Source: Bacteroidota bacterium
GTDB taxonomy: Bacteria > Bacteroidota > Bacteroidia > AKYH767-A > OLB10
DNA length: 64,000 nucleotides
Reading direction: 5' to 3'
Assembly: GCA_016714005.1 (NCBI GenBank)
Contig: JADJOA010000004.1
Coordinates: 1 to 64,000 of the forward strand
Shown: one piece after another, positions 38,340 to 47,980 of the stretch
Position numbering within the stretch: the stretch's first letter is position 1
How the letters are laid out: each line of letters starts with the position of its first letter
Translations under genes and position numbers: made by a program
The notes under the pieces: model-generated
The model's database searches: none
What the model was told of the DNA's origin: nothing
The model's input: the letters and a program-made list of their open reading frames with translations, nothing else

Positions 38340-38579
38340 ATGAAAAATAATAAACTTTTATGGATTCTATCAGTTGTGCTTTCTATTGCAACTATTATTG
38401 ACTTTATTGATGGAGATTATTTAAAGATAATTACCACATTAAGTTTAACTTTATCCGTCATTTTCTTTTCTATAGGTAGTGGAAAAATAAACAATAAAAT
38501 ATTTAATTATTTAGGTTACATTCTTGCTGCAATTTCATTTATTGGTTATTTATATAGACTTATAATTTGGATTAAATAG
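38340..38579 (+). CDS. Small membrane protein in a cassette-like unit
   Basis: 79-residue intact frame, MKNNKLLWILSVVLSIATII ..., with three hydrophobic segments (~7-20, ~30-46, ~56-77) and little soluble sequence. It fills most of a 352-base unit bounded by repeats of AACGTTAGCAGTCAG (38281 and 38633), the size and layout of an integron cassette with one ORF. No family is recognised. Stand-alone small membrane proteins of this sort are common cassette cargo. Confidence 0.55.
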   Translation: MKNNKLLWILSVVLSIATIIDFIDGDYLKIITTLSLTLSVIFFSIGSGKINNKIFNYLGYILAAISFIGYLYRLIIWIK

Positions 38580-38631
38580 ACGTTATATATGGAGAAAAAT
38601 CGTTCGCGAAGTCCGCAACTACGCGTGGGGG

Positions 38632-38647
38632 AACGTTAGCAGTCAGG
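38632..38647 (+). repeat. Second AACGTTAGCAGTCAG cassette-boundary repeat
   Basis: The 15-base identity with the site at 38281-38295 ends the first small-gene unit and begins the next. The bases before it (38583-38631) can fold, but the stem is weaker than that of the first site. Confidence 0.45.
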
Positions 38648-38685
38648 ATTTGACAAAGACAAACAACAAACTAAACAATCAAATA

Positions 38686-39105
38686 ATGACACTTGAAGCC
38701 TAATAAAACAATATAAAATTGCAGACTACAAGTTTTGGAAGCATCAAGACAAGGACGGCAAAAGTATTTCAACCCACTTTTTCTTTGAAACTCATTCAGA
38801 CTACCTAGACAAGTACTTAAGTTTTTTATAAGGACTTACCTAACTTGACAGAATTGATTGTTCACTCAGCAGATGGAATATTTAAACTAACAAACAATGG
38901 TATGGAATATTTCATTAGGCATAATCACCAAGAAGTATTCTTAAACAAAGATGGTAATCAACGTGGCGTACCTTTTGAAGTTTCAAATCAAGTTCGTGAC
39001 AACCTTATAAAGAGAACGAATGAAATACTTAAAGCAAGAACATTTGACGATATTTTTCAAATAGTAACTGAATGTAAGGCTAAAGGCTTTTGTGAACCCC
39101 CGTAG
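38686..39105 (+). CDS. Hypothetical protein in the second cassette-like unit, frameshifted and ended by a repeat element
   Basis: Fragments IKQYKIADYKFWKHQDKDGK, SISTHFFFETHSDYLDKYLS and, after a frame change near 38835, LTELIVHSADGIFKLTNNGM to FDDIFQIVTECKAKGFCEPP form one soluble protein of about 140 residues. The stop at 39105 is made of the first bases of the MITE-like copy 2, so the true C-terminus may be lost. No known domain is recognised. Confidence 0.45.
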
Positions 39106-39326
39106 GTGCGAGGCTGTGCCTCGTTGCCTTTCTATCTGACCGGCTTGCAGCCGAAATTAAAATTCCGAAATATTTAAAATTAGTAAACTTATTTCAAGCA
39201 CTATCGCATACTTAAAACAACCGTGGAATATTTTATACCTTTCGCTCATCAGGGCTAATTAAATTCTTTTATTTGCTACAAGCTAAAATAATAACAAGGC
39301 AACGAGGCGCAGCCTCGCGCCTGCGG
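39100..39326. repeat. 227-bp MITE-like element, copy 2
   Basis: It has the same length as copy 1 and differs from it at only a few positions: the left arm reads CCGTAGGTGCGAGGCTGTGC and the right arm GCGCAGCCTCGCGCCTGCGG. It sits at the 3' end of the second cassette-like gene. The short ORF starting at 39366 may be what lies beyond the insertion. Confidence 0.85.
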
Positions 39327-39365
39327 GGAAATTGAAACCTTGACAGCAAAAACATTTTCACCAAT

Positions 39366-39575
39366 ATGCTAACAGCAGATTTTGTCTACCCTGAATATTT
39401 GTATTACATGGAACTTCGTTATTTTGACAGAGAAAAAATTATCAGCTCAACTGAGAAAGAACAGGTCAGCAAAAATCGATTCAGCTATGACAAGCAAAAC
39501 AGAATCATTGAGCAGCGGTCATACAACAATGAAATACTTTATACACCAGTGACGTATACATACGAGAGAGAATAA
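39366..39575 (+). CDS. Hypothetical C-terminal protein fragment
   Basis: 69 residues, MLTADFVYPEYLYYMELRYF ... FSYDKQNRIIEQRSYNNEIL YTPVTYTYERE. The closing part resembles RHS/YD-like or cell-wall-surface strands (FSYDKQNRI-E-). It starts just right of MITE copy 2 and may be the tail of a gene whose 5' part was lost. It could be cassette cargo as well. No signal peptide. Confidence 0.33.
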   Translation: MLTADFVYPEYLYYMELRYFDREKIISSTEKEQVSKNRFSYDKQNRIIEQRSYNNEILYTPVTYTYERE

Positions 39576-39682
39576 TTGTTATGCGCAACAAATTGTGGCA
39601 ATGCAAACTTTAAAACTTTCTTAATTTTAATGGACTTCATCCAAACCCAACTTCCTTTATACTTTTATCCAAACCCCTACAT

Positions 39683-40077
39683 TTGAAACTTGAAACAAAA
39701 ATTGCGCACATCGCTTTAGTGGTTGATGATTACGATAAGGCTATAGAATTTACACAACCAAACTCCATTTCAATTTACTGGAAGACACGCAACTTTCCGA
39801 AACCAAAAGTTGGGTATTGGTAGCGCCAAAAGGTGCAACAGAATGTTCGTTGCTGTTAGCCAAAGCCGCTAACGAAGAACAAAAAAGCAGAATAGGAAAC
39901 CAGACAGGCGGAAGGGTATTCCTCTTTTTAAACACCGATAACTTTGAAAGAGATTACCAAAACCTTTTACACAACCAGGTAACCATCATACGCCAACCCG
40001 TAAAAGAAACATGGGGAACAGTAGCCGTCTTCTCCGATCCGTACGGCAACCTTTGGGATTTAATTGGGCCGTTATAA
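39683..40077 (+). CDS. VOC (glyoxalase/bleomycin-resistance fold) protein, one frameshift
   Basis: It starts at TTG 39683 (LKLETKIAHIALVVDDYDKA), changes frame near 39750 (GAATTT to TACACAACC) and reads YTTKLHFNLLEDTQLSETKS, then intact to NLWDLIGPL at 40077. About 131 residues, one VOC module of two beta-alpha-beta-beta-beta units. The metal-ligand positions are not all obvious: His in KIAHIALVVDD and the acidic residue near the end. The substrate is unknown. It is convergent with the DUF3592 gene; the two stops overlap by six bases. Confidence 0.72.
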
Positions 40078-40531
40078 ATCCCTGTTCTTCCTCAACCCAA
40101 TTAACTGCTTAATAAAAGCCGGATAAAAAATTAAACACATAACCAATCCAAAAATGCCGAAGACGGTAGATAGTATCCAGCCATCTTTTCCTTCGAGCGT
40201 TGCTGTTTGCGGGTTGCCGGCATCGTAATACACTCTTACTTTTTGCCCTACCACAAAATCGTTAAAGTTGGTAAACGTGGTAGAGTAATACGTAATGATG
40301 TCGCCTTTTTCGGTCATGAACTTTACAACGGGAGCATAAGACCCAGAGCTTTTTCTCATTCACTTTCATAGGTCGTTTGTACATTTCAACTACGGTGCCT
40401 TCTGTTTCGAGACCATCTTTAAGAAGGCGGTAAGGGGTTAATCCTTCGCGCACACTTATTACCAGAAACATAGTGCCCGCACACACAAACATAAAGGTGA
40501 AGAGGAGTTTAGTCAGTCGTATAATATCCAT
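40072..40531 (-). CDS. DUF3592 membrane protein, one frameshift
   Basis: About 153 residues: N-terminal helix (LLFTFMFVCAGTMFLVISVR), a soluble beta domain (ETEGTVVEMYKRPMKVNEK, APVVKFMTEKGDIITYYSTT, FVVGQKVRVYYDAGNPQTAT) and a C-terminal helix (ILSTVFGIFGLVMCLIFYPA). The V-G-Q-x-V-x-V-x-Y-D pattern is the DUF3592 signature. The frame changes near 40345 (a run of As). Function unknown; it is a single gene with its start at 40531. Confidence 0.72.
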
Positions 40532-40872
40532 GGTTTTATTTTTTAGCAGTGAAAAGAATTGGTGATAAACTTAATGTTTATATAACGAAGGATAAAGTAT
40601 GGTTTCTATAAGAGTCCTTTAGGATGGAAGAGATTTTTGTTTATTAATTTTTCTTTTGTCACTTTAATTCGTGACTTTTTAATTGGGTTTTGGCACTTAT
40701 GAATGCCAAAGTGTTTGCCTTGACGAAAAAGCAACCCAAAAAGTCAAGCCAGAATACATGGGAAGAAATATCATTATCATGCTGATTATCCCCGCTGACA
40801 TCAAAAAATAAAAATTGTTTTTTAATACTTTTCAGGTTGAAAAGCAAAACGCAAAACCGCCTTTATTTTTTT
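40532..40872. other. Gene-free stretch with a small palindrome
   Basis: 341 bases without a supportable gene between the DUF3592 start and the outer-membrane protein stop. TTTGGCA and TGCCAAA form a 7-bp stem near 40690-40710. The following AAAAAGCAACCCAAAAAGTC stretch resembles remnants often seen between Bacteroidota genes. Nothing else stands out. Confidence 0.4.
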
Positions 40873-41844
40873 CTAACCTTGTTTTTGAGAATCGTTCTCA
40901 ACATGTTTTTTTTTCTTCAGTTCAAGCTTCTTGCTAAGCGATACCGTAACACCATATTGCTGAACAAACTGAATCCCGTTAAAATACCGAAAAAGCGGCT
41001 GCTCATACATTGCGTTTAACGACCATTCATTCCCAAACTCAAAAGCAATTCCGGGTAATGCACTTAATCTTGAATAGCCGGTTGAAAACTGTTTCAAATC
41101 ATAATAATAATCGCTTGCATAGTTTTCATTTTTAAACATCACTATCAAACTCAATCCTTTTAATAATTTTATTCCTGTCGAAACTAAATTTACATTAGAA
41201 TATCCCGACTGGTATTCTTCGGGGTTAATTCCGCAATACTCAAACACCGAACTCAATGTTATACTTTGTTTCTTTTTAATTTTTATACTACACAAAAAGC
41301 CGCCCGACACACTATAAGCACCGGTGCCTGATTGAACATCATGCGATAGTCGCACACCTTCCGGTGTATAATCATTATAACTTCCTGTTGGAAATTTGCC
41401 CCCTGCCTGCATAGTCACACTTAAAACCGAATCCTTAGAACGGTAAATATTACATTTCAAAGTTGCTCCCATATCCGAAAAACCATTACCCACTATCCAG
41501 GCTCCGTTTTCATAATTCTGTGTCTTATTTCCAAAGTACCCGCCCTGCACTTCAAAAGTTAAATTTTTAGTAAATCCATAACCAAGCGAAATTCCTCCAT
41601 AATCATAAAAACTATTGTCTAATGTTAATGGTGCGTTTTCAAATTTGTACTTCTTGCGCCACTGTAATAATTTTCCGAATAACTGTGCTTGTAAAAAAGC
41701 AGTTATCTCAAGATGGCGGTTCTCAAGTAATCCCGCTCCGGCTCCTGAAGTAAGCGAACACGATTGCGAACAGCACTGTGCAAAAACATCATGACAAAAA
41801 AAAACGGCTGCAGATAAAAAAATGCAAGCCGCAAAATTCTCCAT
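40873..41844 (-). CDS. Probable outer-membrane beta-barrel protein
   Basis: 323-residue intact frame. A signal peptide (FLSAAVFFCHDVFAQ) is followed by a Cys-rich start (CCSQSC). Amphipathic strands alternate through the rest (YDYGGISLGYGFTKNLTFEV, GFSDMGATLKCNIYRSKDSV LSV, VSLSKKLELKK). The family looks like transporter/OmpW-like barrels of Bacteroidota that accompany metal or iron-responsive lipoproteins. Its start is three bases from the stop of the upstream lipoprotein gene (41848-42237), so the two form an operon. Ligand unknown. Confidence 0.65.
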   Translation of the reverse strand: MENFAACIFLSAAVFFCHDVFAQCCSQSCSLTSGAGAGLLENRHLEITAFLQAQLFGKLLQWRKKYKFENAPLTLDNSFYDYGGISLGYGFTKNLTFEVQGGYFGNKTQNYENGAWIVGNGFSDMGATLKCNIYRSKDSVLSVTMQAGGKFPTGSYNDYTPEGVRLSHDVQSGTGAYSVSGGFLCSIKIKKKQSITLSSVFEYCGINPEEYQSGYSNVNLVSTGIKLLKGLSLIVMFKNENYASDYYYDLKQFSTGYSRLSALPGIAFEFGNEWSLNAMYEQPLFRYFNGIQFVQQYGVTVSLSKKLELKKKKHVENDSQKQG

Positions 41845-41847
41845 TGC

Positions 41848-42237
41848 TCAATCATGATTCTTTATCTCAATCCAAACATACCGCACCTCACTATGAACTC
41901 CATCACTTACGGTGCATTTAATCTGATGTCCGCCAACGCAGCAGGGTGCCGCACCAACCTGTATATGATTCCCGCTCCCGAATAAATCACCATGCCCTAT
42001 GTACCATGTATATGTCAGATTTTTTCCGGTGGCAGTTGCATATACATCTGCATAATCACCAACTTCAATTACATCAGGAAAAATTTCAAGTTTGGTAAAC
42101 GAAAAAGCACTTGTAGTATCTACTGGCGGTGGAACAATAGTACTGTTCTCACTTTGAGGAAAATAGCTTCCTTCTTTTTTACATCCTGCAAAAATCAACA
42201 ATAAAAACAAGGCTGATAACAACAATACTTTTTTCAT
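41848..42237 (-). CDS. Lipoprotein with an Ig/PKD-like domain
   Basis: 129 residues. Signal peptide with lipobox (LFLLLIFAGC, Cys ~19), then a Pro/Thr/Ser linker. The Ig/PKD-like domain has IEVGDYADVYATATGKNLTY TWYIG, CCVGG and IKCTVSDGVHSEVRYVWIEI. It contains a vicinal Cys pair in AAPCCVGGHQIKC, which could bind metal or form disulfides. It is first in a two-gene operon with the barrel protein, so the pair may form an outer-membrane complex. Confidence 0.68.
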   Translation of the reverse strand: MKKVLLLSALFLLLIFAGCKKEGSYFPQSENSTIVPPPVDTTSAFSFTKLEIFPDVIEVGDYADVYATATGKNLTYTWYIGHGDLFGSGNHIQVGAAPCCVGGHQIKCTVSDGVHSEVRYVWIEIKNHD

Positions 42238-42327
42238 TTGTTTATTTTTTTCAAAGCTACTGAAATAAATATAACCATACTGATTTATTAAGTATTTTCT
42301 TATACACTCTCCTCAACAAATTTCACA

Positions 42328-42335
42328 TAAATTTG
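42328..42335 (+). promoter_or_regulatory. Bacteroidota -7 element (TAAATTTG) next to a GTG start
   Basis: TAAATTTG fits TAnnTTTG exactly and ends five bases before the GTG at 42340. Transcription would begin at or near the start codon, predicting a leaderless message. No TTG is obvious at -33. Confidence 0.4.
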
Positions 42336-42339
42336 CACT

Positions 42340-43527
42340 GTGAATAACATCAAAAATTTCATCTTTTTTTTACTCGCATGTATTCTTATTTACTCATGCA
42401 AAAGAAAACCCTATCCAGATGGAGAAATTCCTGTACCTGAAGAAATTTCCGAATTTCAAAATTCTTATAGCAGCTTGGATGACGAAATTCCTTATTCCGT
42501 CATCCACACTTCTGACAACTGTTATGTTATTACCGGAAGCACTAACACACTGAGCAATGGCGAATATGATATGTACCTCGCCAAAATTGATTCAGCCGGA
42601 AATCTGCTCTGGAGAAAATCCATTGGAGGCGCAGCTTTGGATGGTGGTTTTGATGTAATTGAAACTCCTGGCAACACATACCTTTCAGTTGGTTTTTCAA
42701 AAAGTTTCAACTTTACAAACGGCTACGAGGTTTATGTTGTAAAAACCGATGCTGCAGGAAACAACATTTGGCAGAAAACTTTTGGTGGCTATAATAACGA
42801 CTGCGCAAAAAACATCATCCTTTCAAAAGACAACGATGGTTATATTATTACAGGCGGAACTAACGGTTCGCTCATCCAATTAGGAAACCAAGCGTACATT
42901 GCAAAATTCAATTTCAATGGCGATTCTCTCTGGACAAAAAGCTATGATACACCCTATTCCGAAATAGGGAAAAGCATTTGTTACGACTCAAACGGTAACC
43001 TTATGATACTCGCAAGCCCGGGGTCGCATTATTCAGGCAACAACTTACTCACACTCTATTGCAACTCAAATGCCGACACCATTACCACAAAAACAATTGG
43101 CGGTTCTAACCGCGAAGATGCCGGAGAAATAATTCCTTCCGGCAACGACTTCATCCTTTGCGCAACAACACTAAGTTACAACGACCCCAACGGTGATGTA
43201 TATTTAAGCAAAATCCACGCTGACGGAACAACCATCTGGGAAAAAATAATAGACACCGGTTACCCCGATATAGGCAACTCCATCATACAAACCTCCGACA
43301 ACAACCTTCTCATCGCAGGCGCAACCACTGATTCTTTAAATTTTTCACGCGCCTTGTTAATCAAAACAGATTTAAACGGAAACCTTATCTGGAAAAAAAC
43401 CTTTGGCAATTCCGCAAACTACATCGCCAACAAAGTCATCGAAACCCCCATCGCATACATCCTCACCGGCACAAAGCAAGACTCCATCGGCAGCTATGAT
43501 GCCTTTGTTTTTAAAATAAAAAAATAA
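42340..43527 (+). CDS. Lipoprotein with beta-propeller-like repeats
   Basis: 395 residues, GTG start chosen because it directly precedes the signal peptide (NFIFFLLACILIYSC, lipobox Cys ~20). Six or seven repeats of ~50 residues carry the theme 'Y-ITG-T------D-YL-KID-AGN-LW-K--GG', e.g. YDMYLAKIDSAGNLLWRKSI and VYVVKTDAAGNNIWQKTFGG. This matches the delta-60/SBBP-type propeller family. There is no T9SS tail; it is anchored by the lipid instead. MITE copy 3 lies downstream. Confidence 0.72.
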   Translation: MNNIKNFIFFLLACILIYSCKRKPYPDGEIPVPEEISEFQNSYSSLDDEIPYSVIHTSDNCYVITGSTNTLSNGEYDMYLAKIDSAGNLLWRKSIGGAALDGGFDVIETPGNTYLSVGFSKSFNFTNGYEVYVVKTDAAGNNIWQKTFGGYNNDCAKNIILSKDNDGYIITGGTNGSLIQLGNQAYIAKFNFNGDSLWTKSYDTPYSEIGKSICYDSNGNLMILASPGSHYSGNNLLTLYCNSNADTITTKTIGGSNREDAGEIIPSGNDFILCATTLSYNDPNGDVYLSKIHADGTTIWEKIIDTGYPDIGNSIIQTSDNNLLIAGATTDSLNFSRALLIKTDLNGNLIWKKTFGNSANYIANKVIETPIAYILTGTKQDSIGSYDAFVFKIKK

Positions 43528-43606
43528 TTGTGGAGGATCGTCATGAGTATAGATTTTAAAATTTATTGGGTTCAGAAATAAACAACAAAACTAATCTGCA
43601 AGTAAC

Positions 43607-43829
43607 CCGCACGCGAAGCTCTGCCTCGTTGCCTTTCTATCTGACTGACTTGCAGCCGAAATTAAAATTCCGAATTATTTAAAATTTGTCAACTTATTTC
43701 AAGCACTATCGCATACTTAAAACAACCGGGAGTATTTTATACCTTTGCTCATCAGCGCTAATTAAATTTTTTTATTTGCTACAAGAAAAAATAATAACAA
43801 GGCAACGAGGCACAGCCTCGCACCTATGG
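43607..43829. repeat. MITE-like element, copy 3 (about 223 bp)
   Basis: Same interior as copies 1 and 2, with more changes and a two-base deletion in the left arm (CCGCACGCGAAGCTCTGCC). The right arm is GGCAACGAGGCACAGCCTCG then CACCTATGG. It lies in the intergenic region between two convergently oriented genes. The remaining intergenic DNA (43528-43606, 43830-43961) shows no feature. Confidence 0.8.
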
Positions 43830-43961
43830 GTCTTTGGTGTTTTAATTTTTTTTCAATTGGCCTTAGCCGCAACCCGTGTAGCAGCTTTGTGCTAACTACT
43901 AAAAATAAAATTGCTGAGGTAAAGGACCTCCAATAAAATGCTTATTTTAAAAACCAGTTAC

Positions 43962-45764
43962 TTAATCAGCCTTTACCAGTTTAACAAAAACCTTCTCTCC
44001 TTCCGATTCACAAACAACCATGTAATTTCCGGTAGCCAAATTTTTGAATTCGGTTATTTTAAATTTGTTTTCTCCCCTGTTCAACATCCCGTCAAAAATT
44101 GTTTTGAGCAACCTCGAGCTTGAATCAAGCAAATCAATTGTTGCTGCTCTATGTTTGTCTGAGTAAACAGAAACAGTTAGTTCATGGCTTGCAGGATTCG
44201 GAAAAGCATTTATCTGTAATTTGGTTTTTGGTATTTGGTTATCTGCAACTGTTACCGGAACAAGACACTGCCCCTCTGTTTGATTATAAAAAGTGTTGGC
44301 ATTTATGTTGGTGCAAATATCAGTTGCGCCTGACGGCCACTCAAAAATAATGGTGTCAGCTACTGTTGCATCACCTAATCCGAAGTGAGCGCGTAAATCA
44401 TTTTGTCCGCAGGCAGATGTCTGAGCAGATATTTCTCTCATTTGCCAAACCGGTATTCCATTGATGGTGGCTTTTAATCTCACCTTTGTTCCTATAGCAC
44501 TTTTATTACTTGCAACTCCTGTAAGATTAATCGTTATCCAGTGATTGCTGTTTCCATCATTTTGATATAACAAATCAGGACGATCAACGCCACCAAAGCG
44601 GCAGGTTGCAACCGCCAAATCTTCAAAGCCATCATTATTATAATCGCCAAAAGCGCAACCATACGACCAGTCTAAATCTGTGGCAGGGGCTGTATTGTTT
44701 ACGCGGGTAAATGTTCCGTTACCGTTATTCAGGAACAAAAAATTATTATGCAACCCTGCCGACCAAAAAGAATTGGTAACAAACAAATCAATGTCACCAT
44801 CGTTATCAATATCGCTCCATGCACTGCTGAAAGAATTGCCGCCCGAATTGCAAACCGTATCGGCACTCATTTTAACAAACGTAAAGTTGCCATCATTCCT
44901 GAACAAGGCATCATTACCCTGGTCATTTGCAAGAAACACATCCATATCTCCATCGTTATCATAATCGCCCCAACTGCTGCTCATGGTTTTTCCGCCATCC
45001 GTAACCAAAGCGCCTGTGGTAATTTTTACAAAAGTTCCTGAATCATTCCTGTATATATTTTCATGCTGATTTGCCTCATTGGCAACAAACAAATCAAGGT
45101 CGCCATCGTTATCCATATCAGTCCAGTTTGCGCAGCGCGAGTCGAATGCATCGTTAACTGCCGTACCCACCGTAATTTTCGTAAAAACACCTGAACCATC
45201 ATTGTGATAGAGAAAATTTTTCTTAGCGCCTGCACTATTGGCAACATACAAATCAACCAAACCATCATTATCATAATCTCCCCATGAGGCAGTTTCAGAA
45301 TAACCCAAATCAGTTACAGGAGGCTGTGCGCTAACCTGGGTAAAGTTGGCATTGCCATCATTGGAATACATCATGTTGTTGATGTTGTACCAATTAACAA
45401 CAAAACAATCCAGGTCTCCGTCATTATCCATGTCAGCCCATGTGGCACCGTCAGACGGCTTGCTGTCTTTCACAATCGTATCATTGGTAACTGCGGCAAA
45501 TGTTCCATTGCCATTGTTAAGGTAAAGAAAGTTATTCTGTCCTCCCGCCAAGCCGTTTGTAATCATGCAATCAATATATCCGTCACCGTTTGCATCTACC
45601 CAGTTTACAGAGCGGGAATCGCCCGGAGTATTTACAAGCGGATCCGCGATAACTTTCGTAAAAGTTTGTGCAGGGGATAATTGTGGAATTGTAATGAGAA
45701 CAAAACCCATTATTAGTAATGCACCGAATTGCTGATTTGCAGAAGCTGTTTTCTCTTTCATCAT
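43962..45764 (-). CDS. FG-GAP/VCBS-repeat protein with ASPIC/UnbV domain and T9SS sorting domain
   Basis: 600-residue intact frame. A signal peptide (LLIMGFVLITIPQLSPAQ) precedes seven VCBS/FG-GAP repeats of ~60 residues, each with a calcium-binding DxDxDGxxD-type loop (DMDNDGDLD, DYDNDGLVD, DIDNDGDID). An ASPIC/UnbV-like domain follows at ~400-490 (WITINLTGVASNKSAIGTKV, LRAHFGLGDATVADTIIFEW). The T9SS type A tail is INAFPNPASHELTVSVYSD ... ATGNYMVVCESEGEKVFVKL. It is predicted to be a secreted, calcium-bound beta-propeller used in adhesion or binding. No frameshift in 1.8 kb. Confidence 0.88.
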   Translation of the reverse strand: MMKEKTASANQQFGALLIMGFVLITIPQLSPAQTFTKVIADPLVNTPGDSRSVNWVDANGDGYIDCMITNGLAGGQNNFLYLNNGNGTFAAVTNDTIVKDSKPSDGATWADMDNDGDLDCFVVNWYNINNMMYSNDGNANFTQVSAQPPVTDLGYSETASWGDYDNDGLVDLYVANSAGAKKNFLYHNDGSGVFTKITVGTAVNDAFDSRCANWTDMDNDGDLDLFVANEANQHENIYRNDSGTFVKITTGALVTDGGKTMSSSWGDYDNDGDMDVFLANDQGNDALFRNDGNFTFVKMSADTVCNSGGNSFSSAWSDIDNDGDIDLFVTNSFWSAGLHNNFLFLNNGNGTFTRVNNTAPATDLDWSYGCAFGDYNNDGFEDLAVATCRFGGVDRPDLLYQNDGNSNHWITINLTGVASNKSAIGTKVRLKATINGIPVWQMREISAQTSACGQNDLRAHFGLGDATVADTIIFEWPSGATDICTNINANTFYNQTEGQCLVPVTVADNQIPKTKLQINAFPNPASHELTVSVYSDKHRAATIDLLDSSSRLLKTIFDGMLNRGENKFKITEFKNLATGNYMVVCESEGEKVFVKLVKAD

Positions 45765-45948
45765 TTTTTTTGTCTGACAGCAACATTAAATAGTAAGATG
45801 ATTCGCATAATCATGTTGTGATATGTACATGATTAATGATGTTTAATTGGCGATATTTGTTATTCAGGATTTCAAAATGAGAACGTTGAAGCGCGTTTTA
45901 AACCAAATGACAACAATTCAATCCTGATCTGATGAATACTTAATATCA

Positions 45949-47027
45949 TTGCATGCGATGCAAGCATTTTCATTAAAAAATATTCCGCGTATACATTTGC
46001 ACATTGCATTTTGGATGTGCGTATGGATTTTTAAAGGAGTATTTCAATATTCCGTTAACAAACATTCATATGGAGAGCTGCCTTTTTCTCAACAGCTTCT
46101 CCTGAATTTTGGACTTGAATTTGTTCTCACATTAATAAAAGCAGGACTGAGTTACACAATTGCTCAACTCTATTTTAAAAACAAAAAACATATTGGCACT
46201 ATTGATATTATCCTTATTGCACTTGTTTTTTTCTTTGGAATGTTCCTTCGTGTGGCTACACTTTTTCTGTACTTGGGGTATTTTGAACCACTATCGCCAT
46301 ACTATAGTCCGGAAATATTTACGGATATAACAAGGTTAATGTATGCTATAATTGACAATGGTTTTTTTATAGGCGTATTCCTGATAATAAAGAATTACAA
46401 GTTTAAAGTGGAAGGATTAAGGAGAGAGCAAAAATTAGAAATGGAAAAACTCAGGTATGAAAAAGATTTCCTGCGCGCACAAATCAACCCCCACTTTTTA
46501 TTTAATACAATGAATAATCTCTTTTCGCAGGCGCAGGAAAAAGGAAATGATGATTTAGCTGACAGCATTTCAAAACTTTCGGTGATGATGCGTTACATGA
46601 TTTACGACAGTAATACCGAACGTGTGCTTTTAAAAAAAGAGATTGATTACCTTGAAGGTTATATCGGACTTAATAAATTACGTTACCAAAACGAAGAACT
46701 GTCTGTTGATTTTAAATACCCGAAAAATTTAAACGGAGAACTTATTGCTCCCATGCTTTTAATTCCCTTTGTAGAAAATGCATTTAAGCATGGTGTATCT
46801 ATCAAAAAAAATCATCTATAGAATTATCAATTAAAAAGTCAGATAACGAACTGTATTTTACATGCCTCAATAATAATTATGGCACCGTTCATAAAATGGA
46901 GAGTGCCGGTATAGGGTTGCAAAATGTTAAGCGAAGATTGAATTTGCTCTATCCTGAAAAACATTCGCTCTGCATCGCTGCAAATGAATTTCTTTATTCT
47001 GTAGAATTAAAAATTAACCTATCATGA
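45949..47027 (+). CDS. LytS-type sensor histidine kinase, one frameshift
   Basis: About 359 residues (possible TTG start 45949, or ATG 45958). Four hydrophobic segments within ~10-150 are followed by a coiled-coil linker (LRREQKLEMEKLRYEKDFLR). The His_kinase domain shows AQINPHFLFNTMNNLF (phospho-acceptor His) and the N-box LIPFVENAFKHGV. The frame changes near 46815 and the rest (ELSIKKSDNELYFTCLNNNY, GIGLQNVKRRLNLLYPEKHS) is the ATP-lid region. Its stop overlaps the LytTR regulator start by four bases (ATGA), so the pair is translationally coupled. The signal sensed is unknown. Confidence 0.87.
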
Positions 47028-47725
47028 TAAATTGCATTGCTGTTGATGATGAACCCAAAGCGTTGGATGTAATACACCGCTATTGCAAAAAAATTGATTC
47101 GCTCAGTTTGAAAGCGCAATTCCGCGAACCGGTTAAAGCAGTTGAGTTTCTCAGAACGGAAAAAGTAGAACTGCTTTTCTTAGACATTAATATGCCCGAA
47201 CTAAACGGCATACAATTATTTTCAACTCTGGCAGATAAGCCAATGGTAATTTTTACAACTGCTTACAGCGAGTACGCCATTGAGAGTTACAGTTTAAATG
47301 CCATTGACTATTTGTTGAAACCTATAACCTTTGAACGCTTCTTGCAGTCGGTTAATAAAGCAAGTGAACTGATAAACCTGAAAACCAAATCGCAACCGGG
47401 AATAAATTCCTCAAAGGCGGATTTCATTTTCTTGAAAAGTGGTCCGCAAACGCATAAGGTAAAGGTTGACGACATCTATTATCTCGAGAAAGACGGAAAT
47501 TACATCACTGTCTATACCAAAGAGAAAAAAATACTGTTGCGTGAAAACATGACGGATATTTTCGACTTGATACCCAAAGAAGGATTTATTCGCGTTCACA
47601 AATCATTTATTGTAGCATCAAGGCATATAGAAACCATAGAGTCTGAGCAGGTAATTGTCAATAAAACTAAAATCCCATTAGGCATTACCTATCGTGATGC
47701 GTTCTTGAAAGAATTTAAGTTGTAG
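47024..47725 (+). CDS. LytTR-family response regulator
   Basis: 233-residue intact frame. Receiver domain: AVDDEPKALDVIHRYC, the phospho-acceptor Asp in LLFLDINMPELNG, TTAYSEYAIESYSLNAIDYL LKP. LytTR DNA-binding domain from ~125: VDDIYYLEKDGNYITVYTK, FIRVHKSFIVASRHIETIE. It pairs with the kinase just upstream. Targets are probably nearby surface or stress genes, but no binding site can be read here. About 268 bases without a feature follow before the Crp/Fnr gene. Confidence 0.92.
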   Translation: MINCIAVDDEPKALDVIHRYCKKIDSLSLKAQFREPVKAVEFLRTEKVELLFLDINMPELNGIQLFSTLADKPMVIFTTAYSEYAIESYSLNAIDYLLKPITFERFLQSVNKASELINLKTKSQPGINSSKADFIFLKSGPQTHKVKVDDIYYLEKDGNYITVYTKEKKILLRENMTDIFDLIPKEGFIRVHKSFIVASRHIETIESEQVIVNKTKIPLGITYRDAFLKEFKL

Positions 47726-47980
47726 TAATAAAATTAACTCGGAATTTTTAAAGGTTGAAGTAATTATAATGACTCAAATCCTGCACAATTTTTTTATTTA
47801 AAATTTTCCGGTAACTGCTGGCAACAAGAACGCGATAATATTTTCTATCATCACTTCTTCAAAATTATCTCGCACCATATTTATTTGCTCCCTCAACAAC
47901 TCCTGTTTAATGTTTATTCTCTTCTTTATTTCTTTGTACTGCCAGGCAGCTACCCTAATCAGTCGTAAAAATTTTACTCT

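Noticed and set aside
43686..43895. Plus-strand 69-codon ORF over MITE copy 3
   Set aside because: It is contained in and beyond the inverted-repeat element and no equivalent frame is conserved in the other two copies.
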